From positions 92,527-156,526 of the forward strand of contig NZ_DS264586.1 in the NCBI RefSeq assembly GCF_000154225.1: DNA of 64,000 nt. The letters run 5' to 3'. Source of the stretch: Schaalia dentiphila ATCC 17982 (GTDB taxonomy: Bacteria; Actinomycetota; Actinomycetes; Actinomycetales; Actinomycetaceae). Positions 27,883 to 35,877 of this stretch are shown in pieces (position 1 is the first letter of the stretch; each line of letters opens with the position of its first letter). The translations under genes and the position numbers were made by a program. The notes under the pieces were generated by a model. It was given only the letters and a program-made list of their open reading frames with translations, made no database searches and was not told where the DNA came from.

Positions 27883-28326
27883 TTAGGGTGGCCCCTGCAC
27901 CCCGCGCAGGCGCGCACTCGAGGTCCTCACCAGCTCGGGAACCACCACGCTGCGCAGCACCGGAGGCAGGAGGGAGACCCTGGGGTGCGCCCTCACGCCG
28001 ACCTCCACCTCTCCGCTGCTCACGCTGACCCAGGAGACGCTCACCCCGTCCCCGACCCGGCACGTCGAGTCCGACAGACCCGCGAGCGCACGGTCGACGC
28101 GAGAGCTCGCCGTCTCCTCGTCAACCCCGAGGTTTCCTCCCGCGAAGACCGTGGACGCAGAGGCTCCCGACACCCCGGCGCTGGCCAAGGCGTCGGCGCA
28201 GGACACGAGGCGGCGGTCCTGCATCGCGACCTCGGTGAGCGCGATCGACACGACGAGCAGCAGGCACACGAAGGCGCAGCCCGCGCACATGAGGATCCCG
28301 ACGCGCCCCTCCTCCCCTTCACTCAC
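27883..28326 (-). CDS. TadG-like/helicase-associated pilus locus protein (Rv3654c-like)
   Basis: The 147-residue product has one N-terminal membrane helix (VGILMCAGCAFVCLLLVVSIALTE region) and a short exported domain with VSCADALASAGVSGA. This resembles the last small protein of actinobacterial Tad loci, often called Rv3654c-like TadE-type or secretion-helper proteins. A GTG start at 28326 is inferred because it overlaps the stop of the previous gene by eight bases; the longer frame to 28440 would overlap that gene by 120 bases. It is the last gene of the pilus operon. Confidence 0.6.
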   Translation of the reverse strand: MSEGEEGRVGILMCAGCAFVCLLLVVSIALTEVAMQDRRLVSCADALASAGVSGASASTVFAGGNLGVDEETASSRVDRALAGLSDSTCRVGDGVSVSWVSVSSGEVEVGVRAHPRVSLLPPVLRSVVVPELVRTSSARLRGVQGPP

Positions 28327-28717
28327 GGGCGACCACCTCCCGCACGGGCGCGCGGGCGCTCGAGGAAACACCGACGCCAACCCCGCCGAGCCGGGCGGGC
28401 ATGAAGGGCAGCGGCACCTGCACGGACACGCGCACGTCAACAGCTCCTTCTCTCTCCTGGCAGTTCTCGCACGTCGCCACCACCTCAGGGGTCGCGTTCA
28501 CGCCGAAATCCTCGACGATGAGGGTGACGGCGTGGGATGCGTCGGCCGTTCGTTCCGGGTCCTCGGCGAGGATACGCGCAGCCTCGCGCGCCCCCGCGTC
28601 CACCGCCATCGCACCGGCGCTCACCTGGCCGATCGCGAGCACGATGTAGAGCACTGGAATCACGACGACGACAAGAATCCCAAGGAATTCGACGCTGGCA
28701 TCTCCGCGCTCGTTCAC
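28319..28717 (-). CDS. TadE-family pseudopilin
   Basis: The 132-residue protein begins VNERGDASVEFLGILVVVVIPVLYIVLAIGQVSAG, the usual TadE layout: a short basic leader ending near a conserved Glu, then a single long hydrophobic helix, then an exported domain with a Cys pair (CENC). TadE proteins are minor pseudopilins of the Tad/Flp apparatus. The GTG start overlaps the upstream stop (GTGA at 28717). Confidence 0.75.
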   Translation of the reverse strand: MNERGDASVEFLGILVVVVIPVLYIVLAIGQVSAGAMAVDAGAREAARILAEDPERTADASHAVTLIVEDFGVNATPEVVATCENCQEREGAVDVRVSVQVPLPFMPARLGGVGVGVSSSARAPVREVVARE

Positions 28718-29103
28718 GGCCCCTCCACCAGGGCACGCCCGCGCACGGTCAGCCACCTCGGCCCAAGTCCTCCGACGAGCGGCAGGCGTGTGCGCACGGT
28801 GACTGTGAGGACATCGACACCGCCGTCGCTTTCGCGATCCACGGCAATCTCGCGATCCTTCGCGGCCCCCACGAGAGAGTCGAGGAGTTCGCCCGTGCGC
28901 GCCCGGGCCTCGTCCTCATCCCCTCCGAGGAGGCCGCCTCGGCGCGCGCCCTCGGACGCAGCACTCACGCTCATCGTGCGCACATGCGAGGCGAAGGCCA
29001 GCTGAAGGAGCAGGAGGATGACGAGGACGACGAGGCCCTGAACGAGGACCGTCGAGACGACCTCGGATCCCTCCTCAGATGCCCGCAATCGAGTCCATCG
29101 CAC
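28714..29103 (-). CDS. TadE-like pilus protein
   Basis: About 129 residues with a short N-terminus containing EEGSE, then the hydrophobic helix VLVQGLVVLVILLLLQLAF and an exported domain of about 80 residues. It fits the TadE/TadG-type pseudopilin group. The start is uncertain: GTG at 29103 has GGAGAT eight bases before it, TTG at 29088 is an alternative. The gene overlaps the small pilin gene upstream and the next TadE gene downstream. Confidence 0.7.
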   Translation of the reverse strand: MRWTRLRASEEGSEVVSTVLVQGLVVLVILLLLQLAFASHVRTMSVSAASEGARRGGLLGGDEDEARARTGELLDSLVGAAKDREIAVDRESDGGVDVLTVTVRTRLPLVGGLGPRWLTVRGRALVEGP

Positions 29104-29245
29104 GGTTAAAGATCTCCACGAGCCGCTCCGAGGCAACACCCCAGATGAGGACGACGAGCGCGGCCGTCATGAGGGTGATGAGGACCCACCCGGGCACGTC
29201 GCCGCGCTCCCCGAGGGGAGCCTTCCTGAGAAAGAGTTTCTTCAT
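29075..29245 (-). CDS. Small Flp-like pilin
   Basis: A 56-residue protein: basic N-terminus, GERGDVPGW, hydrophobic helix VLITLMTAALVVLIWGVA and an amphipathic C-terminal helix ending SIAGI. The size and single helix fit the major Flp pilin slot of a Tad locus, between tadC and tadE. It lacks the classical G/XXXXEY Flp processing motif, so a different processing mode or a different role is possible. The ATG at 29245 follows GGAAGGAAAC. Confidence 0.7.
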   Translation of the reverse strand: MKKLFLRKAPLGERGDVPGWVLITLMTAALVVLIWGVASERLVEIFNRAMDSIAGI

Positions 29246-29260
29246 GACTGTTTCCTTCCT

Positions 29261-30157
29261 TCACGGGGTGAAATCCAGGGCGATGAGCCCCGGGTAGAGG
29301 GCGAACATGACGGTGACGGGCAGGATGAGGAAGACGACGGGCAGGAGCATCGCGATCTCGCGGCGCCCGCCCTCTTCCATGAGGGCGGCGAGAGAGCGTT
29401 CGCGCTGGTCCCGCGCCTGATCGTGCAGGACCGAGGCCAGGGGCGAGCCGCGCTCGATCGCCGTGGTGAGGGTGCGACTCAGGCGCGTGAGGGCTGGGGA
29501 TTCGGTGCGCTCGACGAGGTCGGCGAGTGCGCGCACGGAGGGCGTGCCGTTGCGGATGTGCCCGGCTGTCAGCGACAGCTCTACCCCGAGGGGACCTCCC
29601 GCGCAGCCGGCGACGCGCTCGATGGCGGCCGGGATCGACTCGCCGGCGGCCACCGCGAGCGCGAGGAGTTCCGAGCAGTCGGGCACAGAGGCGTCAATCG
29701 CGCGCTGGCGGGCATTCGCGCGCATGGTGAGGAAGCGGTCCATGCCGGCGACCCCAAGGAGGGTGCCGACGAGCGCGCAGGCGCACAGGGGAATGAAAGA
29801 GGCCCGCAGGGAGGAAGCGTGGCGCGCGGCGACGAGGGCGCATGCGGCGACGAGGCCTGCCACCCCTGCGACTGCCTGGCGCAGCCGGAAGACGGACACG
29901 TCCGGGTTCATACCGGCCAGGGAGAGCCTGCGGGCCACGGATTCGCTCGTGGACCCGAGAGAATCGAGGGCTGAGGCGCTCACGCGGCGCGCCCACGCGA
30001 CGAGCGCGGAGGGTGGGTGCTCCTGCACGCGCCCCTGCGCGACGCGGTCGACGAAGGAGGGACGGCGTGCGAGGGCGGCGGCCAGGATGAGGACGAGGCC
30101 CGCGCCGGCGACGAGGGCGACGGCCAGGTCGAGGGCACGCATAATCCACGGATTCAT
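29261..30157 (-). CDS. tadC: Tad pilus inner-membrane platform protein TadC
   Basis: The 298-residue protein has the type II secretion F (GspF-like) fold of TadC: N-terminal helix, two central helices, the domain VPDCSELLALAVAAGESIPAAIERV and two C-terminal helices ending LLPVVFLILPVTVMFALYPG. It forms the membrane platform with TadB. The start at 30157 overlaps the tadB stop (ATGA); the upstream extension is not conserved-looking. Confidence 0.85.
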   Translation of the reverse strand: MNPWIMRALDLAVALVAGAGLVLILAAALARRPSFVDRVAQGRVQEHPPSALVAWARRVSASALDSLGSTSESVARRLSLAGMNPDVSVFRLRQAVAGVAGLVAACALVAARHASSLRASFIPLCACALVGTLLGVAGMDRFLTMRANARQRAIDASVPDCSELLALAVAAGESIPAAIERVAGCAGGPLGVELSLTAGHIRNGTPSVRALADLVERTESPALTRLSRTLTTAIERGSPLASVLHDQARDQRERSLAALMEEGGRREIAMLLPVVFLILPVTVMFALYPGLIALDFTP

Positions 30158-31020
30158 CGCGCGCCCCCAAGGTTCCTCGGGTCGGTGCTCAGGCGGCCCA
30201 TGGCCTTCATGATCAGGTAGGCGATGACGCAGATGCCAGCCCCCGAGCACAGGACGGCGACACCGCCCGGCGAGTTCCACACGTGTGCGTTGGCCCCGCC
30301 TCCCGACAGGAGAAGTAGGACGACCCAGGGGGCAGCGAGGCCGAGTCGGGCGGCGCCCACGGTCCAGGATTGACGCGCCTCGAGTTCTCCGCGCACGCGC
30401 GCATCCTCGCGCAGGAGCGAGGCGAGGTCTTGCAGCAGGCGGGTCAGGTCCGCCCCGCCGACGGATCGGGCGATGCGCAGCGCCTCGACGATGCGGTCAG
30501 CGACGGGGTCGGCGACCGTCTCTTTCATCGTGTCCAGGGCGAGCTCGAAACGGCCATTAGCGCTGTAATCCCGCGAGAAGGCTTCGAAGGCGAAGCGCAC
30601 GGGGACGGGCCCCTCCTCGGCCAGATCGCAGAGCACCTGGGGCAGCGCCGTGCCCGCACGCACGCCGGACACCATGGCGTCGATGACCTCGGGCCATGCG
30701 GCCCGAACGGTCTTCGCATGCGCGCCAAGGCGGGAAACAACCCACGCGTAGGGCAGGAACGCAACGCCGACGGAGACGATGAGGGCGACGGGCCAAGCTC
30801 CCGTGACGGCCAAGATAGCGAGCGCGACAAAGCTTCCGACTCCGAGGCTCAGCGCGATGAGGCGCGCTGCCGTCAATCCGGGGATGCGGGCGCGGGCCAC
30901 GTCCTCGCGCAGGCGCTTCCACGGCCCCCACGGGCGCCACGCCGGAGGCGGCGTAAACCAGGGGGACACGGCCAGAACAAGGCCGATCCCGAACACGAGC
31001 CCGCACACGATCGCAATCAC
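30154..31020 (-). CDS. tadB: Tad pilus inner-membrane platform protein TadB
   Basis: About 288 residues, with N-terminal helix, two helices near residues 70-110, the GspF-type domain WPEVIDAMVSGVRAGTALPQVL and two C-terminal helices. TadB and TadC form the platform for pilin assembly. I choose the GTG at 31020 that overlaps the ATPase stop (GTGA); a TTG at 31032 is an alternative. Confidence 0.85.
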   Translation of the reverse strand: MIAIVCGLVFGIGLVLAVSPWFTPPPAWRPWGPWKRLREDVARARIPGLTAARLIALSLGVGSFVALAILAVTGAWPVALIVSVGVAFLPYAWVVSRLGAHAKTVRAAWPEVIDAMVSGVRAGTALPQVLCDLAEEGPVPVRFAFEAFSRDYSANGRFELALDTMKETVADPVADRIVEALRIARSVGGADLTRLLQDLASLLREDARVRGELEARQSWTVGAARLGLAAPWVVLLLLSGGGANAHVWNSPGGVAVLCSGAGICVIAYLIMKAMGRLSTDPRNLGGAR

Positions 31021-32231
31021 GCCGGCCCCCAATCCAGAAGGGACGCGAGGTCGAATCCTGCGGCGGCAAAACGGTCGTGCAGGTCAAGGCCACCCGCGCC
31101 TCGTGCGCACCGGCGCCCATCGAAGCGGAAGAGGGTAGCTGTCTCGATCCGATTTCCTTCGACGCGCCCCGGGACCGCCATGATCTCGGCGACGTGGCGC
31201 TGCCCGTCCACGCCGCGCTCGACGTGACACACGAGATCGATGGACGAGGCCAGGGTCGGGGTGACGAACCCCGTCGTCACATTCTCCCCCGCCAAGAGCG
31301 GCAGGATCGAGAGCTTGTCGAGGGCCTCGCGGGCCGAGTTCGCGTGCACAGTCGCCATGCCCGGCACGCCCGCGTTGAGGGCCACTAGCAGGTCGAGGGC
31401 TTCGGGGCCTCGGACCTCGCCGACGATCAGGTACTCGGGGCGCATACGCAGCGATTCGCGCACGAGGTCACGCAGCGTTATCTCGCCCGTCCCCTCCGCG
31501 CCGGCCGGGCGTGTCTGCATCGCGACGTGGTCCCAGTTAGCCAGGCCCAACTCGAAGACTTCCTCGCAGGAGATGACGCGGCGCGACCTGGGCAACTCCC
31601 CCGCGAGGGCGCGCAGGAGCGTCGTCTTCCCGGCCTGCGTGCCGCCCGAGACGAGGACAGAGAGCCCAACGGAGACGGCGGCCGCCAAAAATTCCCTCAT
31701 CGGAGGGGCGAGCATATCGACCGAGACCAGGTCGTCCAAGGTGCGGGCGCGCTGGATGTGCTTGCGGATGTTGACGCTCCACGACGTTCCCGTGACGGGA
31801 GGGATAACGACGTGGAGGCGTTCCCCACCCGCGAGCATCGCATCCACGAAGGGGCTGGACAGATCGAGCCTGCGCCCGGAGTGGTGGAGCATGCGCTCGA
31901 CGAGGGCGCGCACGTCCTCGTCCGTGAGGATCAGGCTGGTCAGCTCTGCGACACCCGCGCGGGCCACGAACACGCGCGAGGCCGCATTGATCCAGATTTC
32001 CTCGACCGAGGGATCATCCATGAGCGCCTGAAGCGGGCCCAAGCCGCAGATGTCGTCCATGAGGTCCGCTTCGACCTGCTCGCGGGCCGCGGGCAGCAGA
32101 TCGGGCGCGTACCTGTCGATGGCGCGGTGAATGAGCAGACGCACGGATCGAGGATCTCGGGCCGCGTCGACTCCGCTCGCGGCTAAGTCTTCACGCACCC
32201 GTGCGGCGAGCGCGCGCGTCGTGGCTTCCAT
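31017..32231 (-). CDS. tadA: Tad pilus assembly ATPase TadA/CpaF
   Basis: The 404-residue secretion ATPase carries Walker A GGTQAGKT, an Asp box-like RRVISCEEVFEL, Walker B-type RPEYLIVGEVRGPEALDLL and the His box GMATVHANSAREAL, in the order expected for CpaF/TadA. It powers pilin polymerisation. It starts a seven-gene operon with overlapping reading frames. No TadZ/CpaE, secretin-like or prepilin peptidase gene is present, so those functions must be encoded elsewhere or replaced. Confidence 0.9.
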   Translation of the reverse strand: MEATTRALAARVREDLAASGVDAARDPRSVRLLIHRAIDRYAPDLLPAAREQVEADLMDDICGLGPLQALMDDPSVEEIWINAASRVFVARAGVAELTSLILTDEDVRALVERMLHHSGRRLDLSSPFVDAMLAGGERLHVVIPPVTGTSWSVNIRKHIQRARTLDDLVSVDMLAPPMREFLAAAVSVGLSVLVSGGTQAGKTTLLRALAGELPRSRRVISCEEVFELGLANWDHVAMQTRPAGAEGTGEITLRDLVRESLRMRPEYLIVGEVRGPEALDLLVALNAGVPGMATVHANSAREALDKLSILPLLAGENVTTGFVTPTLASSIDLVCHVERGVDGQRHVAEIMAVPGRVEGNRIETATLFRFDGRRCARGAGGLDLHDRFAAAGFDLASLLDWGPA

Positions 32232-32374
32232 CGCTGCGCCTCCTTGCTACAGACCAGGTCAATGTGTCAAAAGTAACAGAGTTTTTCGGCAAGGAGCAAA
32301 CCCACATTCGTTCAATCCTCCTCGCGCCCGCGCGGGGAGGAGCGCCCGGGCCCAGGCCGCGATACGTTAAGGCA

Positions 32375-33556
32375 ATGACCTCCCGCAAGAGCCCCCTCGA
32401 ACTGGCAGCCCTGGCCACCGCAGCCGTCCCCGGCATGCGCGTCACCGCCCTGCGCCCGCCCACCTACAGCGACGAGCTCTCCACCGTGACCGGCATCGAA
32501 GACGCCGCCGGGCACCGCTGGATCGTCACCTCCCCCCACGAGGAGGTCTCCGGACCCGCGCTCGAGGCGACCTCCGGCATCCTGGATCGACTCGGCCAGG
32601 CACACGACCATGACTACATTCCCTTCGACGTGCCGCGCCTGGCAGGCCAGGTAAAGACCAGCGACGGCGGTACCGTCTACGTCCACCGCGACCCGGGCGG
32701 CACCGCCCCCTCGGACGAGGATCTTGACACCGATCCCCTGCTGCCCTCATCCCTCGGACGTGCCCTCGCGGCCCTGCACAACCTCCCCGAGACCGTCTTC
32801 TCCTCGATTGGCCTGCCCAGCTACACGGCCATCGAGTGCCGCGACCGCAACCTCGCCCTCCTCGACGAGGCCGCCCGCGAAGTCGCCATCCCCGCTGCCC
32901 TGTGGAGCCGCTGGGAGGCCGCCCTCGAGGACGTGTCCCTGTGGCGCTTCCCCTCCGCACCCATCCACGGCGATATCCAGGAGCGCTGCCTGTCCGTCAA
33001 GCGCGGCTCGCTCCTCGCCATCGGCGGCTGGACCAGCGCACACGTCGGCGACCCCGCACTCGACATCGCATGGGTCCAGGCCACCGCCTCCGACGCTTTC
33101 CTCGACCGTTTCCGCGAGACCTACGGCCACGAGCGCCGCGCCACCGACCTGCACGTCTTCACGCGCGCCCAGCTCCTGTCCGAGATCGCGCTCGTGCGCT
33201 GGCTCGTGCACGGCCTGCACGCCGAAGACTCCTCCATCGTAGAAGAAGCCCGCTCAATGCTCGACGACCTGGCTAAAGACCTCGACGGTGAGCCCCTGCT
33301 GCCCTCGCACGCATCCGCGATGGGGGCACGCATCTCCCTGACCCCCGTCGAATCCCCCTCCGCCTCACCCATCGAGGCCTCGAAACCCACCGCGAGCGCA
33401 GCGGACGAGACCGACAATGATGCCCCCAGCGAGGACACCGTCCCGGTGTCGCGCCCCGCCTCGGCTCTGAAGCGCAAGCTCGCCGAGGGCGAAGTCGACC
33501 CGGCTGCCGCCACTGAGCGCCTCAGCCTCGGCCCCGACGGCACGCTGCTGCACTAA
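32375..33556 (+). CDS. Phosphotransferase (APH)-fold protein, probably a pseudokinase
   Basis: The 393-residue product has an aminoglycoside/macrolide phosphotransferase-like core (residues 1 to about 290) followed by a Pro/Ala/Ser-rich low-complexity tail of about 100 residues. The catalytic loop reads HGDIQERCLSV, so the Asp remains but the Asn/His ligand of the family is Cys, and the metal-binding Asp of the VIDW/DFG-like motif is Gly (LLAIGGWTSAHVGDPALDIAW). Phosphotransfer is therefore doubtful and a binding role is more likely. It starts at the ATG at 32375, divergent from the pilus operon. There is no reason to call it a resistance gene. Confidence 0.75.
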   Translation: MTSRKSPLELAALATAAVPGMRVTALRPPTYSDELSTVTGIEDAAGHRWIVTSPHEEVSGPALEATSGILDRLGQAHDHDYIPFDVPRLAGQVKTSDGGTVYVHRDPGGTAPSDEDLDTDPLLPSSLGRALAALHNLPETVFSSIGLPSYTAIECRDRNLALLDEAAREVAIPAALWSRWEAALEDVSLWRFPSAPIHGDIQERCLSVKRGSLLAIGGWTSAHVGDPALDIAWVQATASDAFLDRFRETYGHERRATDLHVFTRAQLLSEIALVRWLVHGLHAEDSSIVEEARSMLDDLAKDLDGEPLLPSHASAMGARISLTPVESPSASPIEASKPTASAADETDNDAPSEDTVPVSRPASALKRKLAEGEVDPAAATERLSLGPDGTLLH

Positions 33557-33599
33557 CCGCGCCGCGTCGTCCACTGTCCTCCCTCCCACATCACAAAAC

Positions 33600-33631
33600 G
33601 GGGCCCGTCAGGTTTCCACCTGACGGGCCCC
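33600..33631. terminator. Bidirectional intrinsic terminator
   Basis: GGGGCCCGTCAGGT and ACCTGACGGGCCCC form a perfect 14-pair stem with loop TTCC. AAAAC precedes it and CGTTT follows, so it can stop transcription from both convergent genes. Confidence 0.85.
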
Positions 33632-33664
33632 GGCCTCGTTTATTCAGTTGCGTGCGGCGACGCC

Positions 33665-34057
33665 TCAGCGGGACTGACCGTCCCCCCGGTGGGACGCCTC
33701 GAGAGCATCGACGCGGCGCTGCAGATCCTCCACCTGCACGCGCAGGATCGCAGCCTCCTCAGTCAGGCGACGTCGATCCTCATCCGAACGCGACAGGTCC
33801 ACCGAGAAACGCAGCGACAGGAGCAGCAGCACCACCCCCGCCAGGAAGAACCCGAGGTTCAGCGGAACGACAACACCGAGCTGCAGCGCCGTCCACTTCA
33901 GGATCGGCGGGAAGATGGACAGCAGCGCCGTAAAGAAGGCGATGCAGTACCACCACAGGCCGTAGCGTTCCTTCAGACCTGAGTTACGCATCTTGACGAA
34001 CACCATCACCAAGATGATGATCGCGAACACCAGTCCGAGCAGATAAGTGGGGCTCAT
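33665..34057 (-). CDS. DUF2304 membrane protein paired with glycosyltransferase
   Basis: The 130-residue protein has three membrane helices (about residues 4-22, 36-54, 64-84) and a C-terminal coiled coil (DEDRRRLTEEAAILRVQVEDL). It belongs to the DUF2304 group that accompanies GT2 enzymes acting on polyprenyl phosphate in actinobacteria. It overlaps the GT2 gene stop (ATGA), so the two are coupled. It may anchor the enzyme or flip its product. A second such pair lies at 53286-54433. Confidence 0.8.
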   Translation of the reverse strand: MSPTYLLGLVFAIIILVMVFVKMRNSGLKERYGLWWYCIAFFTALLSIFPPILKWTALQLGVVVPLNLGFFLAGVVLLLLSLRFSVDLSRSDEDRRRLTEEAAILRVQVEDLQRRVDALEASHRGDGQSR

Positions 34058-34809
34058 GCATTCTCCTCCGGCGCCGGGGCGACCTTCTCACCGGGACGCG
34101 ACAGCGAGACCGCGAGGGCCATCGTCGCCTGCACCAGGAAGAGCGCCGATTTGATCGGGTTGTGGGAGGGCTCGCCGCCCGCGCGCGGGTGCATCTGCAC
34201 GCCGACCTCGCGCACGACCAAGTGCGAGCGCGCCGCAATGACGAGCGCACCGATCGTGTCACCGAGGTATTCGGCCGGGTAGTTGTGCGCGAAGAGCGAG
34301 AGCGCGCGGGGACCGTAGAGCTTGAAACCGCTGGTCGTATCGCTCAAGCGAGTCTCACACACGCGCGAAAGGATGAACGAGAAGAGGTTCATCGCCCACT
34401 TGCGCGGGCCCCGCGCATGGTAGCTGCCCTTACCTGCGAAACGCGAGCCGATGACGACGTCCGCGTGCTCGCTCGAGGCCGTCTCGATGAGCGTCTCAAT
34501 CTCGCGCGGATCGTGCTGGCCGTCCGCGTCGAGCTGACACGCATACTCGTAGCCCACGCGCCGCGCGTACTGGAAGCCGGCGCGCATCGCGCCGCCGACC
34601 CCCAGGTTGAGCGGCAGGTCAAGGACGGCCACGCCCGCGGCGCGCGCGATATCGGCGGTCGCGTCCGTCGACCCGTCGGAGACCACGAGGATGTCCGCGA
34701 AGGAAGGCTTTTCAGCCTTCACCATCTCGAGGACATCACCGAGCACCTCCTCCTCGTTCCACGCGGGAATAACGATGAGCAGGCGGGACTGAGCACTGGG
34801 ACGGCTCAC
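34054..34809 (-). CDS. Family 2 glycosyltransferase
   Basis: The 251-residue enzyme has the GT-A motifs VIPAWNEEEVL, VVSDGSTDAT, LNLGVGGAMRAGF and the DxD-type QLDADGQHDP, typical of the dolichol-phosphate-mannose-synthase/DPM1-like branch that moves a sugar to polyprenyl phosphate. The GTG start follows directly on the rmlA stop, and the C-terminus overlaps the DUF2304 gene. This puts it in an operon rmlA-GT2-DUF2304. The donor sugar is unknown. Confidence 0.85.
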   Translation of the reverse strand: MSRPSAQSRLLIVIPAWNEEEVLGDVLEMVKAEKPSFADILVVSDGSTDATADIARAAGVAVLDLPLNLGVGGAMRAGFQYARRVGYEYACQLDADGQHDPREIETLIETASSEHADVVIGSRFAGKGSYHARGPRKWAMNLFSFILSRVCETRLSDTTSGFKLYGPRALSLFAHNYPAEYLGDTIGALVIAARSHLVVREVGVQMHPRAGGEPSHNPIKSALFLVQATMALAVSLSRPGEKVAPAPEENA

Positions 34810-35682
34810 TCAGCGCCCCTCTCGCTCAAGCAGCTCGAGCAGGTAGGCGCCGTAGCCGGACTTGACCAGGGGTTCGGCGCGCTGACGCAGGCCTTCGTCG
34901 TCAATGAAACCCATACGCCACGCGACCTCTTCGGGGGCGCCGATCTTCATGCCCTGGCGGGCCTCGACTGTACGCACGAAGGCGGTGGCGTCAGCGAGGG
35001 AGTCGAACGTACCGGTGTCGAGCCACGCGGTTCCGCGCGGGAGGACCTCAACCTTGAGCTTGCCGGCCTCGAGGTAGGAGCGGTTCACGTCGGTGATCTC
35101 GTACTCACCGCGCGCGCTCGGCTTGAGGTTGCGGGCGATCTCGACCACGTCGTTGTCGTAGAAGTACAGGCCGGGCACCGCGTAGTTCGACTTGGGGTGC
35201 TCGGGCTTCTCCTCGATGGACAGCGCGTTGAACTCCTCGTCGAATTCCACGACGCCGTACTCACGCGGGTTGGACACGTGGTAGGCGAAGACGGCACCGC
35301 CGTCGGGGTCGACGTGACGGCGCAGCTGGGCACCCATGCCGGGACCGTAGAAGATGTTGTCGCCTAGGACCAGGGCGGCACTGTCGTTACCCACGTGATC
35401 GGCACCGAGCACGAAGGCCTGCGCGAGGCCGTTGGGCTCGTGCTGGACAGCGTAGGAGATGTTGACGCCGAGCTGGCTGCCGTCGCCGAGCAGGCGGTGG
35501 AACGACGGCGCGTCGTGGGGGGTCGTAATGACGAGGACCTCAGAAATGCCCGCCAGCATGAGGGTCGACAGCGGGTAGTAGATCATCGGCTTGTCGTAGA
35601 CGGGGACGAGCTGCTTCGATGTCCCCAGCGTAATCGGGTTGAGACGGGTGCCCGAGCCGCCCGCCAGGATGATGCCTTTCAT
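34810..35682 (-). CDS. rmlA: Glucose-1-phosphate thymidylyltransferase
   Basis: The 290-residue protein begins [18 protein letters not shown], the nucleotidyltransferase signature, and has [21 protein letters not shown], the DNIFYGPG motif and the [13 protein letters not shown] segment of RmlA. It makes dTDP-glucose, the first step of dTDP-L-rhamnose synthesis. The start at 35682 is chosen because GGAGG precedes it. rmlC and rmlD are fused and divergent just upstream; rmlB is not in the window. Confidence 0.95.
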   Translation of the reverse strand: MKGIILAGGSGTRLNPITLGTSKQLVPVYDKPMIYYPLSTLMLAGISEVLVITTPHDAPSFHRLLGDGSQLGVNISYAVQHEPNGLAQAFVLGADHVGNDSAALVLGDNIFYGPGMGAQLRRHVDPDGGAVFAYHVSNPREYGVVEFDEEFNALSIEEKPEHPKSNYAVPGLYFYDNDVVEIARNLKPSARGEYEITDVNRSYLEAGKLKVEVLPRGTAWLDTGTFDSLADATAFVRTVEARQGMKIGAPEEVAWRMGFIDDEGLRQRAEPLVKSGYGAYLLELLEREGR

Positions 35683-35726
35683 GTTGCCTCCGCTTCCCGG
35701 CGCGTCCTCGTGTGGGTCGCGCGTCG

Positions 35727-35756
35727 TTGACAATTATCCCTATACAACAGTATTTT
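35727..35756 (+). promoter_or_regulatory. Possible promoter for rmlCD
   Basis: A perfect TTGACA at 35727-35732 is followed 18 bases later by TATTTT at 35751-35756, in an AT-rich stretch 120 bases upstream of the rmlCD start. This fits a housekeeping sigma promoter. Confidence 0.4.
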
Positions 35757-35877
35757 TTCACAACTTTGTCCCCGCGCGCGCCCATGGGTCGGCGCACACC
35801 GCCGCGGGGGCGCAGATCGGATAGTATTTACATGGAATGTTGCGTCCGCACAAAAACCACGCACGTAAGGAAGAACC

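Noticed and set aside
32375..33556. Aminoglycoside or macrolide resistance gene
   Set aside because: The metal-binding Asp is Gly and the catalytic loop is altered; no resistance context.
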